From Marinibium conchae (GTDB lineage Bacteria > Pseudomonadota > Gammaproteobacteria > Enterobacterales > Alteromonadaceae): a stretch of DNA of 64,000 nucleotides. The stretch's first letter is position 1; every line of letters starts with the position of its first letter. Under the pieces are notes generated by a model. It had not been told where the DNA came from and searched no databases. It saw only the letters and a list, made by a program, of their open reading frames with translations. The stretch spans positions 186,001-250,000 of the forward strand of contig NZ_JADNRN010000004.1 of the NCBI RefSeq assembly GCF_015595035.1, in the 5' to 3' direction. Made by a program: the position numbers and the translations under genes. Shown piece after piece: positions 17,756-27,238 of this stretch.

Positions 17756-18847
17756 CTACAGCATAAGCTCCAAATAGCGTGATGTTGAAAGCTTCACATC
17801 AAAACGTGCAACCGTATTTTTGTATGACTCTGCACTGTGCTCTTTTTCCAAGGAGCTAACTATTTTTCGATATAACTCATCCACATCTAAGTAAGCTACC
17901 AACAAGTGTTTTTGTTCTACCAGTATTTCTTTTGGGCCATGAGGACAATCAAAAGCCAAGACAGGCGTATTGCAAGCCATAGCCTCAACTAGCACATTGG
18001 GGCTTCCCTCAAAACGAGAGGATAGCACGAACAAATCTGCCGCTGCCACTTCAGACATAGGCGCAGAACAATATCCTGCAAAAGACACAAGCTTTTCTAA
18101 ATCTAACTTTTGCGCTTGCTCAGCCAACTCGGCTCTGAGTTCTCCCTCGCCAAAAATGATTAGCCGACACTTAACGTGCTTATTTACTTTTGACAGCGCC
18201 TCCAGCAATAAATCAAAGCCTTTTTGCGGAGCCAGTCTGCCAACGGCAACAATGACCTTTGTTTCTTTATTCACCAGCCAATCGTGTGATGGAGGCTGCG
18301 AAAGTTGAGAATATAAATCTTTTGCTAAAACCGGATTAGGAGCAACTGCAATTTGTTGCTCGCGCAAATTTGTTTCACTAATTAAATCCTCTTTAACACC
18401 TTGAGATACAGCAATAATCGGCTTAACGCTTCTTCGATAAACGAAAGGGGCGATGGCGTATGCTAACTTCATAGTAGCATTGTTATTAACGCTTCTGTCT
18501 CTTGAAAAGGTGTTGCGCTCACTCATACTCAAGCGCTTTTGCCAGCCCAATGACAAACAAGTTAAGTACGCGATCACATTGATGTGAGTTAATGCGGATA
18601 ATATTGCATCAGGATTCAGTCTTTTAATAGCTTTACGAAGAGGCCAGAAAGCGTGTAGCGTGCGTTCACAGTCTAATTCAATCACAGCAATGTCGGCCGA
18701 TAAAAAAACGCTATTCTCCCCCCCTTTACCTACGAGTACAAAACTAAGCTGATGACCCATTTCGCTCATTTGGTTTGCCAACCTCAGCATCATTTTCTCT
18801 GCGCCACCGCCGCGAAGGTCATGTAATACGATACAAATCGACGCCAT
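17756..18847 (-). CDS. GT4-family glycosyltransferase
   Basis: A 363-residue GT-B fold enzyme. The N-terminal acceptor domain begins with HDLRGGGAEKMMLRLA, the glycine-rich loop of family 4. The C-terminal donor domain holds VIVAVGRLAPQKGFDLLLEA, SSRFEGSPNVLVEAMACNTPVLAF and the catalytic EGSPNVLVE glutamates (EX7E). It is probably retaining, using a nucleotide sugar. The ATG overlaps the previous gene's stop (TAATG), so it is co-translated with its homologue at 18847-19929. Confidence 0.88.
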   Translation of the reverse strand: MASICIVLHDLRGGGAEKMMLRLANQMSEMGHQLSFVLVGKGGENSVFLSADIAVIELDCERTLHAFWPLRKAIKRLNPDAILSALTHINVIAYLTCLSLGWQKRLSMSERNTFSRDRSVNNNATMKLAYAIAPFVYRRSVKPIIAVSQGVKEDLISETNLREQQIAVAPNPVLAKDLYSQLSQPPSHDWLVNKETKVIVAVGRLAPQKGFDLLLEALSKVNKHVKCRLIIFGEGELRAELAEQAQKLDLEKLVSFAGYCSAPMSEVAAADLFVLSSRFEGSPNVLVEAMACNTPVLAFDCPHGPKEILVEQKHLLVAYLDVDELYRKIVSSLEKEHSAESYKNTVARFDVKLSTSRYLELML

Positions 18848-19929
18848 TAGTGCTCACCACCGATGAGTGTTAAATATGCCCGAGCGGCCTGTTCGGAGTG
18901 AAACTGAGAGACGCTTTGCTCAAGGTTTTCGCAAGGCAATTCATCGTAACTCAACATCGCCTGAGACAAAGCATGAATATCGCCGTTGTTAAGCAAATAT
19001 CCATTCACCTTATGCTGAATAATTTCAGCCGGCCCGGTCGGGCAAGCAAAGGCAATGCTGGGTATATTTAATGATAGCGCTTCAATCAAAACGGTTGGCA
19101 TCCCCTCGTGACGAGACGACAAAACAAAACAGCAGGCTTTCGACAGAATATAATAAGGGTTTGGCACAAACCCGGTGAAAACCACTGCATGATCTATATT
19201 CAATGTCTTGCTAAGCGTTAGAAGCTGATTTTTTTGTGAACCGTCACCAACAACAACTAACAGTGGTAGTTGCGCGTTAGCCTTCAAAGCTAAAGCATAA
19301 GCTTGCAAAAGTAAGTCAAAGCCTTTCTGTTGCTCCAACCTTCCTATTGCAACGAAATAATTTTCCCTAGTCCAGCCCTCAATCGTTTGCTGAGCCAGTT
19401 GCTTCATTTCCTTTACCACAGAAGGATTTGCCAAGTACGCAATACGGTTTTTGAACAAGGGAACAGTCTTAATCAGTTCTTTCTGTAAGGCTTTCGAGAC
19501 CGCTACAACCTTCCCGAAACACACATAAAGGCAATAAAGTAATTTAATTTGCCGAGGACTTAAATTTTGCCCCGATACGTCAAAAGCACAATGCCGAGTA
19601 AATACTATCTTCAATTGGGGATAGCAGCATTTACATATAAGAGCAGCAATATTAGCTGTTTCAGTTGCCGCTATGATTGTATCTATTTGCTCACGCTTTA
19701 TCAGTGCCAGCATTTGGCGAATGCGTTTTAGGGCAGAAGAATCAGCTTCTGTATGAGTGACCTTGAATGTTGAGCCCAAACGCGGATCTTGAAGTTCAGC
19801 ACCTTGCAACAAATGAAAAAAAACGACCAAATCTTGAGCAAGAAACTCATTTGCGAGATTTCTGCTCACGCGCTCAATTCCTCCGTCGGCTTTATATTCC
19901 TTGAGTAGAAACAAAACGCGTTTAGTCAT
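18847..19929 (-). CDS. GT4-family glycosyltransferase
   Basis: A 360-residue GT-B enzyme: KEYKADGGIERVSRNLA near the N-terminus, then FVAIGRLEQQKGFDLLLQAY and SSRHEGMPTVLIEALSLNIPSIAF with the EX7E pair in the donor domain. A paralogue of the next gene, so the two probably add successive residues. I prefer the ATG at 19929, which overlaps the WecG-like stop as ATGACTAA; a start at 19944 is also open and would overlap by 23 bases. Confidence 0.87.
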   Translation of the reverse strand: MTKRVLFLLKEYKADGGIERVSRNLANEFLAQDLVVFFHLLQGAELQDPRLGSTFKVTHTEADSSALKRIRQMLALIKREQIDTIIAATETANIAALICKCCYPQLKIVFTRHCAFDVSGQNLSPRQIKLLYCLYVCFGKVVAVSKALQKELIKTVPLFKNRIAYLANPSVVKEMKQLAQQTIEGWTRENYFVAIGRLEQQKGFDLLLQAYALALKANAQLPLLVVVGDGSQKNQLLTLSKTLNIDHAVVFTGFVPNPYYILSKACCFVLSSRHEGMPTVLIEALSLNIPSIAFACPTGPAEIIQHKVNGYLLNNGDIHALSQAMLSYDELPCENLEQSVSQFHSEQAARAYLTLIGGEH

Positions 19930-20767
19930 ATTTCTTTTTGCCAAAAAATTTATGTTTCAATACACAATACACTGCGTGTGGGTTAGTTGTTAAATAGCGC
20001 CAAAAGAGCTTTTTAGGCTCGGTGAGCATTCGGTGAGCCCACTCCAAGCCCCTATTCTGCATCCATAAAGGGGCGCGTTTATAGTCACCTGTTACGTAGT
20101 TAAAACAACCACCGCAACTGATGATAACCGGTACCCGCAACTTGCTTTTATTTTCCATTATCCAATATTGTTCAATCGGTTTGCCAAAGCCGACCCATAG
20201 CACATCTGCATTCGATGCATTTATGTGTGCAATAACTTCATCAGACTTAGACTTATCGAAGTAACCATGCAAAGCACCTGCGATATGAAAGTTGTGATAT
20301 GTAGAGTTTAAAATTTGAGCACAGTTTGAAACCGTCTCTTCGCTTCCACCCAACAAGAAATGGCGTAAGCTATGTTCTGACAACTCAGGTAAGTCGGTAA
20401 TAGTATCTGTGGTTGCCGTGCGTTCGGGTATTTCATGCCCGTCTATCCATTGAGAAAAGCGAACCACACTTTGGCCATCAGCATGCACTAAATCTGCTTG
20501 ATTAAGGCTATGCATAAATGTCGTAGAGCTATTGGCCAGAGAAATTGCGTGGCCGTTAGCATCGAAAATGACAAAAGGGCTGTCCCCGCGAGAATAGCTT
20601 TTTACCCTATCAAGGATTACACTGACCATCCCCAAGCGATTTATGCATGCTATCTTTATTCCGGCAATATATGTAAATTGTTGGCTATCAGTAGGCAAAA
20701 GACTCGAGTTCCTTGATAAAAGTGCCAAAACAGAGATTAAACGTGTTAAAAAATAGAAATGTTGCAC
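19922..20767 (-). CDS. WecG/TagA/CpsF-family glycosyltransferase (GT26)
   Basis: A 281-residue enzyme with the GT26 motifs in order: FDANGHAISLA, LVHADGQSVV, VLWVGFGKPIEQYW, ISCGGCFNYVTGDYKRAPLW and NRGLEWAHRMLTEPKKLFWRYL. GT26 enzymes transfer a sugar (for example ManNAc or ManNAcA) onto an undecaprenyl-diphosphate-linked sugar as an early step of glycan assembly. First gene of the leftward operon, divergent from LapG. The 45 residues before the domain are unusually long and partly hydrophobic, so the true start may be further downstream. Confidence 0.87.
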   Translation of the reverse strand: MQHFYFLTRLISVLALLSRNSSLLPTDSQQFTYIAGIKIACINRLGMVSVILDRVKSYSRGDSPFVIFDANGHAISLANSSTTFMHSLNQADLVHADGQSVVRFSQWIDGHEIPERTATTDTITDLPELSEHSLRHFLLGGSEETVSNCAQILNSTYHNFHIAGALHGYFDKSKSDEVIAHINASNADVLWVGFGKPIEQYWIMENKSKLRVPVIISCGGCFNYVTGDYKRAPLWMQNRGLEWAHRMLTEPKKLFWRYLTTNPHAVYCVLKHKFFGKKKYD

Positions 20768-20940
20768 CCGATAATAATACTAAGCTATCTTCCGAATATT
20801 CGGCGAAAGGCGCATATCTGAACTTCGTCGGCGATGCCCATGAATAATATAATGAACACGTTGATAATGAAAGAACTTAACTACTCAAAAGCCCCTATTT
20901 ATGCGCGGCTTCATCATCAGGTGTTGAGATAATATTGTTT

Positions 20941-21585
20941 ATGAGAGCAAGCATTTGGCTAGGCAGCAGTCTTTTTTTGCTACTTTTACCTTATCTTGCT
21001 TGGTCAAATTTAGCATTTGACAAGATCGACAAACAAGGCATTGTTGATACCTACGGCGCAAAAGCTTTACAACGCATAGAGCGATGGCAGAGCTTACTCA
21101 GTGATTTGAATAACGAAGCTGAAGACGAAAAGCTACAGAGCGTAAACGACTTTTTCAACAAACTTGATTTCGTTGATGATAAAACCCTTTGGGGCAAAGA
21201 AGATTACTGGGCCACCCCTATCGAGTTTTTGTCGAGCAATGCCGGTGATTGCGAAGACTTTACGATAGCAAAATATTTCACTCTAGTTGAGTTGGGAGTC
21301 GACAAATCAAAATTGCGGCTCATGTATGTCACAGCAACTAAACCTCCACAAGCACATATGGTATTGGCTTATTACGAAAGCAAAGATGCTATTCCACTTG
21401 TACTCGACAACCTCAACAAGCGCATTTTACCTGCCAATAGACGCAGTGACTTAATCCCGATATACAGTTTTAATGGTGACGGTTTATGGTTAGCGAAGGC
21501 ACAAGGAAGAGGTAGACAGATGCAAGGAAAAGGCAATAACAGTCTATGGTTAGACCTTAATGAGAGAATGAAAAGTGGTTTTTAA
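20941..21585 (+). CDS. lapG: LapG-type periplasmic cysteine protease
   Basis: A 214-residue exported protein of the bacterial transglutaminase-like cysteine peptidase family (PF06035). The N-terminal hydrophobic signal is followed by the catalytic triad Cys104 (GDCEDF), His139 (QAHMVLAYY) and Asp156 (VLDNLN); the segment YWATPIEFLSSNAGDCEDF is the family fingerprint. In Pseudomonas and Shewanella, LapG cuts a giant surface adhesin when c-di-GMP is low and is held inactive by LapD when c-di-GMP is high. LapD follows directly here. No LapA-type adhesin gene lies in the window. The ATG at 20941 is preferred to the TTG at 20935. Confidence 0.9.
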   Translation: MRASIWLGSSLFLLLLPYLAWSNLAFDKIDKQGIVDTYGAKALQRIERWQSLLSDLNNEAEDEKLQSVNDFFNKLDFVDDKTLWGKEDYWATPIEFLSSNAGDCEDFTIAKYFTLVELGVDKSKLRLMYVTATKPPQAHMVLAYYESKDAIPLVLDNLNKRILPANRRSDLIPIYSFNGDGLWLAKAQGRGRQMQGKGNNSLWLDLNERMKSGF

Positions 21586-21654
21586 ATCTTTTGAACATAT
21601 AATTTTAGATTATCTACGCGGTGATTCATTGTTCATCGTGCTAAGGGAGCAAGT

Positions 21655-23598
21655 ATGACTTTATCCAAACAACTAGGACTCGGTTTTTTTCTTGTATTAC
21701 TGATCGTCTTCCTATCAACAATGTGGGTCAATATTAGCAATACGCAAGCTTACCTAGAGCAGCAATTAAGCTCTCACTCTCAAGATACTGCGACTTCCTT
21801 GGGTTTGGCAATAATGCCCCATCTGGGCGACGAAGCGGCCCTGCCCATTATTGACACTATGACCAACGCTATCTTCGATAGAGGCTACTATCAATCTATT
21901 GTCTTATTTGATGCCAAGGGAAATATACTAGTAGAGAAAACCAATCCTAGCTCAGTCGATAAGGTGCCTGCGTGGTTTATCAGCCTATTTCCTATCACAA
22001 CGCCAACCTCCTCAACCGAGCTCAATACCGGCTGGAACATTGCAGGCCGACTAGAAGTGAGAAGCAATCCAGGTTTTGGCTATATTCAACTTTGGAAAAA
22101 CGCAACCAACATATTTTCGATTATCACTGTGATTTTTATTATTGGCCTATTCTTTGTTTATGCGTTGGTAAAAATGATCACACGGCCAATTAAAGATGTA
22201 GTGAGCCAGGCTCAAAGCATGAGCAATAACCATTTCGATAAAATTGAACACATCCCCAACACGCCAGAGCTTAGCGTTTTTGTTATCGCAATGAATACCT
22301 TGTCATCCAAATTGTCTGCAATGTTTCAACAAATTAGTAAACAATCAGAACAGTATCGTAAGTTAGCTTACTCCGACATGCTAACGGCAGTGGGTAATCG
22401 GCGATCATTTGAGCTCGCTTTCGAGCAACTCTTGCGAGACGAACAGCATCACCCTCATGGTTTTCTAGTATTTGTAAGAGCAAGCAGCCTTTCTTCAATT
22501 AACGAACATATCGGTATAAATGAAGGAGATAATTATCTGCAAACCCTATGCTCTGAGATTAAACAGGTTTGTGCTAAGCACTTGGCACATTTTTCGCTGT
22601 ACAGGATAGCAGGAGCTGATTTTGGCCTCATACTAGAGGATATTGATAAGGGTAAATGCCAACGTATCGTTGAGGAACTCGGCACAAACTTCAAACGTAT
22701 CGAGAAATCAGAATATACACAGGGCACAGCTCACATAGGCGCTACCGAATTCAGTTATAAAGATGCAATGCCGAGTTGTTTAGAGAGAGCTGATAGCGCA
22801 CTCGCAATAGCGGCCACCTTACCTGAGCAATGGCAGTTTTCTGCTAATATTGCACTTAGCCAGAGCAACACCCAGTGGCGAGAGCAAATTTCAACACTTA
22901 TTAGTGAAAACCATGCTGACTTTGCCGCACAACCAATCAAAAGTACACAAATGACTGTTGAGTATTATGAATGGTTTGCTCGAATTAAAAATCCCGAAAA
23001 CACAGAAATGATGCCAATGTCACAGCTTATACCGGCATCACTTCGTTTAGACTACGCATGCGAGTTAGACAAAATGCTAATGACCAATGCATTGCAGATT
23101 GCTTCGGTAACACAGGATAAATTTGCACTCAATATTTCTCGTAGCTCTCTTCTCGACGCCGAATTCCAGCAATGGCTGCTCAGCCACCTTCATCTTTACG
23201 AGAAAGTCTGTGAAAGACTAACCCTCGAAATACCTGAGCGAGCATTAATCAATGGTTCGGATGCTATTTCAGTTTTTATTAAACAACTCAAAGGCTTTGG
23301 CATTCGAATTACCGTTGAACGGTTTGGCGCTCAACTTGCTAGCATTATGCACCTCAAAGCGATAAAACCTGATTACTTAAAGATTGATGGTCGCTATGTG
23401 AGAAATATCCATGATGAGCAAGATAATCAATTCTTTGTAGAATCATTAATTTCGATAGCACATGGCCTAAATATCAAGGTTATTGCCGAAATGGTAGAAA
23501 GTGCATTGGAATCTGAATGGCTTGCCAATGCTGGCGTTGACTTCCAGCAAGGATATTTCATTGACGCGCCGAGGATCGTAAAACTTGACCTAAGTTAA
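21655..23598 (+). CDS. lapD: LapD-type inner-membrane c-di-GMP receptor (degenerate GGDEF-EAL)
   Basis: A 647-residue protein: N-terminal helix, periplasmic LapD/MoxY-type domain (30-150, with the conserved GxxW-containing output region), second helix (about 155-178), HAMP, GGDEF and EAL domains. Both enzymatic signatures are lost: GGDEF reads GADFG at 320-324 and EAL reads EWF at 439-441. The protein should therefore bind c-di-GMP without making or breaking it, as in characterised LapD. It starts 69 bases after LapG, with a strong AAGGGAG ribosome site. The pair forms the c-di-GMP-to-periplasm switch for adhesin retention, here inside an EPS locus. Confidence 0.9.
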   Translation: MTLSKQLGLGFFLVLLIVFLSTMWVNISNTQAYLEQQLSSHSQDTATSLGLAIMPHLGDEAALPIIDTMTNAIFDRGYYQSIVLFDAKGNILVEKTNPSSVDKVPAWFISLFPITTPTSSTELNTGWNIAGRLEVRSNPGFGYIQLWKNATNIFSIITVIFIIGLFFVYALVKMITRPIKDVVSQAQSMSNNHFDKIEHIPNTPELSVFVIAMNTLSSKLSAMFQQISKQSEQYRKLAYSDMLTAVGNRRSFELAFEQLLRDEQHHPHGFLVFVRASSLSSINEHIGINEGDNYLQTLCSEIKQVCAKHLAHFSLYRIAGADFGLILEDIDKGKCQRIVEELGTNFKRIEKSEYTQGTAHIGATEFSYKDAMPSCLERADSALAIAATLPEQWQFSANIALSQSNTQWREQISTLISENHADFAAQPIKSTQMTVEYYEWFARIKNPENTEMMPMSQLIPASLRLDYACELDKMLMTNALQIASVTQDKFALNISRSSLLDAEFQQWLLSHLHLYEKVCERLTLEIPERALINGSDAISVFIKQLKGFGIRITVERFGAQLASIMHLKAIKPDYLKIDGRYVRNIHDEQDNQFFVESLISIAHGLNIKVIAEMVESALESEWLANAGVDFQQGYFIDAPRIVKLDLS

Positions 23599-23708
23599 GT
23601 TGCCAAAAACGACAATATTGAGTAAACTAACGGCGCTAGTAATAAAAGATTTTCGGTCTGCTAAATGCAAAGCGAAAAAGTTAATATCAACCACCAACGG
23701 AACCGACG

Positions 23709-24308
23709 ATGCAAAAATTTGCGATAACCTGTTTTCTTTGCTTAGTCACCCTAGCGGGTGCCGCTGCTCAGACAATCGCAACATCCACTATTTTTGGTGA
23801 CGATGTGCAACCAGGTAACCGTTTGCATGAAAACGTGATACTGCTTGTTGAACAAGGTGAGTCAACTGATCAAGCCATCAGCCTAGCTATCGCCTCTTCC
23901 ATGACGGAAGACGACACAACTCTAAGTCCCGACGCGAAATCGGCCGTGGCATTTAACGTCCCGCTCTCCAACGACTTTTATCGTGAAATGGTTCAAGTAA
24001 ATAGCCTTATCGATGTTACTAAAGTATTAATCGAAGAGAGCCCAGCAAAAACCATAGAAATTATTACGCTTGGTATTGTGCTTTACCCCGACTTTGCCCA
24101 AGAGGTCCTAGATGGTGCAGCTATTACCGGTGCAATCACACCTGAAGATGCCTTAGTTGCCGCACTTCAAGCTGGCGCTGACCCTTCAACGGTTTCTACT
24201 GCAACAGCGGCTGGTGCAGCAATTGAAACAGGGCCAATTTCTCCTGTAGGTATTGGTATTGGTGCTGGCGGCGGTGGCGGTGGCGACACTACAGCCTCAA
24301 CCAACTAA
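23709..24308 (+). CDS. Secreted hypothetical protein with glycine-rich tail
   Basis: A 199-residue protein with a signal peptide (cleavage near AGAAAQ). The mature region is helical and contains two similar alanine-rich segments (DQAISLAIASSM near 50 and EDALVAALQAGADPSTVSTATAAGAA near 150), ending in GIGIGAGGGGGGD. I recognise no family. It lies between LapD and a Wzy/ligase gene on the same strand, and its position in the EPS island suggests an envelope or biofilm-matrix role; that is only inference from context. Confidence 0.6.
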   Translation: MQKFAITCFLCLVTLAGAAAQTIATSTIFGDDVQPGNRLHENVILLVEQGESTDQAISLAIASSMTEDDTTLSPDAKSAVAFNVPLSNDFYREMVQVNSLIDVTKVLIEESPAKTIEIITLGIVLYPDFAQEVLDGAAITGAITPEDALVAALQAGADPSTVSTATAAGAAIETGPISPVGIGIGAGGGGGGDTTASTN

Positions 24309-24336
24309 TATTCGCACCCAATCATGCACCGCATGA

Positions 24337-25755
24337 ATGCAAATGTTGCATATTGAAAATGCTAGCCAACAAAGCTCGCAAATGAAGACGAAAGTTAATT
24401 CCTTCCTATTCTCGTCACTACTCTTGATTGTATTTTTGCTGCCTATCCCCTTAGGTGCCAACCGACCATGGGCTTGGAATTTATTTCAAATTGCAATTTT
24501 TGCGTTAACCATCATCTTATGCATCAACTCGACAAGCCAACAAATTTATTCGCTAAAAAAATACACAGTCATTATTGCATTGTGGATTGCTATGATAGTG
24601 CTAGCATGCATGCAAATTGTCCATCTGCCCGAGGGCGTAGTCGAATGGCTTTCTCCAGTGGCTTACGAATTGCAGCGCAACGTAGGCCTTTTGGAGTTTA
24701 GCTTGTCGCTCGACCCAGGACAAAGTGCCATAAGCCTTCAAAAGCTGCTTTCCTTCTTTTGTCTGTTTCTATCAGCTCTTTTACTGCTTAATTCCGAACA
24801 ACGCATAAAAGCATTGTTAATGACCATGCTCGCGGCAGGCACCTTCCAAGCTACCTATGGCAGCCTTGAAGTACTGTTAAAGCTAGAACACAGTTGGATC
24901 TTTAACATCGAGACAGAGCAAATCGCCACAGGTAGCTTTGTATACAAAAATCACTATGCCAATTTCTTAATGCTATGCTTAGCAGCGGGTATCGGCCTAT
25001 TAGTTACCAGTTTGCAAAAAGACCAAATGCGCTCTCCGCGCGACCTGTTGCGCTCAGTTGCATCTACTCTGCTCAGCAGTAAAGCACTGTTTCGTGTTTG
25101 CTTGGCAATTATGGTTATCGGTCTTGTAATGAGTCGCTCGCGCATGGGGAATACAGCTTTTTTCGTTGCGATGACTGTTACCGGTGTTTTGGCACTCTTC
25201 CTAATTAAGAAGCGAAGCCGAGGACTGACGCTTCTGATCATTTCGATGTTTATTGTTGATCTGCTCATTGTTAGTGCTTACTTTGGACTTGATAAGGTGA
25301 AAAGTCGACTAGGCGAAACAAGTTTAGCTCAGGAAAGTCGAGATGAAGTGATAGTTGACGCTTTGCCAATGATCAAGGACTTCCCCATAAGTGGCTCTGG
25401 AGCAGGCAGTTTCTATTCGGTCTTCCCAGGTTATCAAAATGCAGATGTGTTGCCCTTCTACGATCATACACATAACGATTATCTGCAGTTCGCAATTGAA
25501 TACGGATTACTTGGCTTTTCAATACTTTTGTTAATATGCCTATACGCTGCTTATAAATCCTTACACGCCATGCGTAATCGCAAGAATTCAATTTTTAAGG
25601 GAAGTGCTTTCGCCTGCGTAATGGTATTTATTGGAATGGCAATGCACACCAGTGTTGACTTTCCACTTCAGGCCTATGCGAATGCCTGCTATTTTGTGTT
25701 GTTTATTGCCCTAGCAGTAATATCTAGCAGCTTAAAACTTAGGCCTCGCAGTTAA
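24337..25755 (+). CDS. O-antigen ligase/polymerase family protein (Wzy_C)
   Basis: A 472-residue polytopic membrane protein. LPIPLGANRPWAWNLFQIAI near the N-terminus and the periplasmic-loop signature GSGAGSFYSVFPGYQ...DHTHNDYLQFAIEYGLLGF mark the Wzy_C/O-antigen ligase superfamily common in EPS clusters. It would polymerise or transfer lipid-linked glycan in the periplasm. The start could also be the ATG at 24382; neither has a clear ribosome site. Its 3' end overlaps the convergent VpsP-like gene by 17 bases. Confidence 0.82.
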   Translation: MQMLHIENASQQSSQMKTKVNSFLFSSLLLIVFLLPIPLGANRPWAWNLFQIAIFALTIILCINSTSQQIYSLKKYTVIIALWIAMIVLACMQIVHLPEGVVEWLSPVAYELQRNVGLLEFSLSLDPGQSAISLQKLLSFFCLFLSALLLLNSEQRIKALLMTMLAAGTFQATYGSLEVLLKLEHSWIFNIETEQIATGSFVYKNHYANFLMLCLAAGIGLLVTSLQKDQMRSPRDLLRSVASTLLSSKALFRVCLAIMVIGLVMSRSRMGNTAFFVAMTVTGVLALFLIKKRSRGLTLLIISMFIVDLLIVSAYFGLDKVKSRLGETSLAQESRDEVIVDALPMIKDFPISGSGAGSFYSVFPGYQNADVLPFYDHTHNDYLQFAIEYGLLGFSILLLICLYAAYKSLHAMRNRKNSIFKGSAFACVMVFIGMAMHTSVDFPLQAYANACYFVLFIALAVISSSLKLRPRS

Positions 25756-26479
25756 GCTCCCTTAACGAGACCATTCGGGGAAAGCGATCTGTATTGGCTA
25801 GTTTGCTTAACCAGCGACAGCTCGTACGTTTTGCATCATAACGTTGAATAGTCGATAACACTTGAGCCTTGATGAGCTTATTTCTCATGCCTAATTCTAT
25901 GTATTCGGGCAACACCGCACGCACGTGCGCATAGAATGGATGGTTTGATTGATAGCTAGCCAAACCGAATTGTATTAACGCTAAGTGCACCTCAGGCTTT
26001 TTAGGGCCAAACTTAATTGCGTTAGAAATTGCCGAGACCATTTCTTCATCGAACTCAGCCATTCGCCACTTAACAATCAGTAAAGACGCATGGGTAACCG
26101 GCCAAGTTGGGCGTTGCAAAATAGCCGAACGATAGAAGGTTTTGGCCTTCTCGAGTTGTTCGTTTTTATCATTTAATTGCTCGTCTCCTGAATGTACAGA
26201 CAAAGCAGTCCATTCATTTAGCTGCCCAAGAATATCAATATACATTGGGTGACTAGGGTGCAAGCTGTTTGCTTTGAGGGTATTTAACAAGGCCTCATTG
26301 AGTTGTTTTTCCGCCTTACTTTCGTCTTCTTGCCACTGCTCGAGCATATTGTTAACTGAATAAAACTCCAAACTTGCCAGGCCATTTCTTGAGCTAAGCA
26401 CTAGGCCAATTAAAGCCACAATAAACAATAAGGTTTTTGCGGTAGTCACCACTAGTTTACTTTGCTTTCTCATTAGCAC
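25739..26479 (-). CDS. VpsP-like exopolysaccharide biosynthesis protein
   Basis: A 246-residue protein with an N-terminal membrane anchor (about 10-30) and a helical, TPR-like remainder (LLNTLKANSLHPSHPMYIDILGQLNEW, KTFYRSAILQRPTWPVTHASLLIVKWRM). Size, anchor and repeat style fit VpsP, whose role in Vibrio EPS production is undefined, and gene order supports this (barrel, Wza, Wzc, then VpsP). It ends by overlapping the convergent Wzy/ligase gene. The alternative is a generic TPR protein; the name rests mainly on context. Confidence 0.55.
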   Translation of the reverse strand: MLMRKQSKLVVTTAKTLLFIVALIGLVLSSRNGLASLEFYSVNNMLEQWQEDESKAEKQLNEALLNTLKANSLHPSHPMYIDILGQLNEWTALSVHSGDEQLNDKNEQLEKAKTFYRSAILQRPTWPVTHASLLIVKWRMAEFDEEMVSAISNAIKFGPKKPEVHLALIQFGLASYQSNHPFYAHVRAVLPEYIELGMRNKLIKAQVLSTIQRYDAKRTSCRWLSKLANTDRFPRMVSLRELNCEA

Positions 26480-26503
26480 TTTACCACGCTAGCCTACAAA
26501 TTC

Positions 26504-27238
26504 TCATTCCGAGAACCATCTAGTATTTTTAGTGATTAGTGCAGGAACATCCGTAGTGAGTTTCATCGCCGTGCCTTTACCTTCAGTTTTCTCAATCACC
26601 TTAAAAGCCTCGCCCATATCATTCGGTCTGCGGTTCAAACTATGCATATCGGAAGCAATGTAATCAATGTAACCATCTTTTAATAGTCTGTGCGCGGTAG
26701 CAGCTACTTTGTCACTAAAACGCCCAGTAAATGCGCCTGCGGTTATTTGAAACAAGCAACCGAGCTTTTTCAAGAATTCCGCTTTTCGGTAGTCTGCAAT
26801 GATATCGCGGTTGCGCTCTGGATGAGGAATAACCGGTTGGATGCGGTTTTTTAACAACCATTTAATGAGGTTTTCGGCACCCGGGGGAACATGGCTATGA
26901 GGAAGCTCTAAAAGCAATAAAGCTTTTCTGTCCCATTGTCCCAAATATGGCAATTGAATATCGGTCACCCACTGTAACACTTCTGGGCAAAGCCTTACTT
27001 CACAAGAATAAGCCAGTTTAAGAGGCAGCGATATCTTTTTCATTTCAGCGACCAAAACATCGAAAACGGGCTTGATCGTTTCTAACTTATTATTAAAAAC
27101 GCCTTGATGTATATGTGGGGTACACACCATATAGCTAACACCACTTTCAAGGCTTTGTTGCGCCATAGCAATTGATTCGCTAAGTGATTTTGCGCCATCG
27201 TCGATACCAGCAAGAATATGACTATGCAGGTCTATCAA
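26504..27238 (-). CDS. CpsB/CapC-type (PHP) protein-tyrosine phosphatase
   Basis: A 244-residue metal-dependent PHP-fold phosphatase. Metal-binding motifs appear in order: DLHSHILAGIDDGA, CTPHIHQG, CEVRL, IPHPERN and SDMHSLNRRP. This family removes phosphate from the Wzc-type tyrosine kinase and is usual in Gram-positive capsule loci; Gram-negative loci more often use a low-molecular-weight phosphatase (Wzb). It overlaps the kinase stop by 4 bases, so kinase and phosphatase are co-translated and probably cycle to control chain length and export. Confidence 0.9.
   Translation of the reverse strand: MIDLHSHILAGIDDGAKSLSESIAMAQQSLESGVSYMVCTPHIHQGVFNNKLETIKPVFDVLVAEMKKISLPLKLAYSCEVRLCPEVLQWVTDIQLPYLGQWDRKALLLLELPHSHVPPGAENLIKWLLKNRIQPVIPHPERNRDIIADYRKAEFLKKLGCLFQITAGAFTGRFSDKVAATAHRLLKDGYIDYIASDMHSLNRRPNDMGEAFKVIEKTEGKGTAMKLTTDVPALITKNTRWFSE

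Noticed and set aside
24255-24290. GGT/GGC-rich stretch as a tandem repeat element
   Set aside because: It encodes the glycine tail of a secreted protein; no true repeat unit beyond codon-level redundancy.
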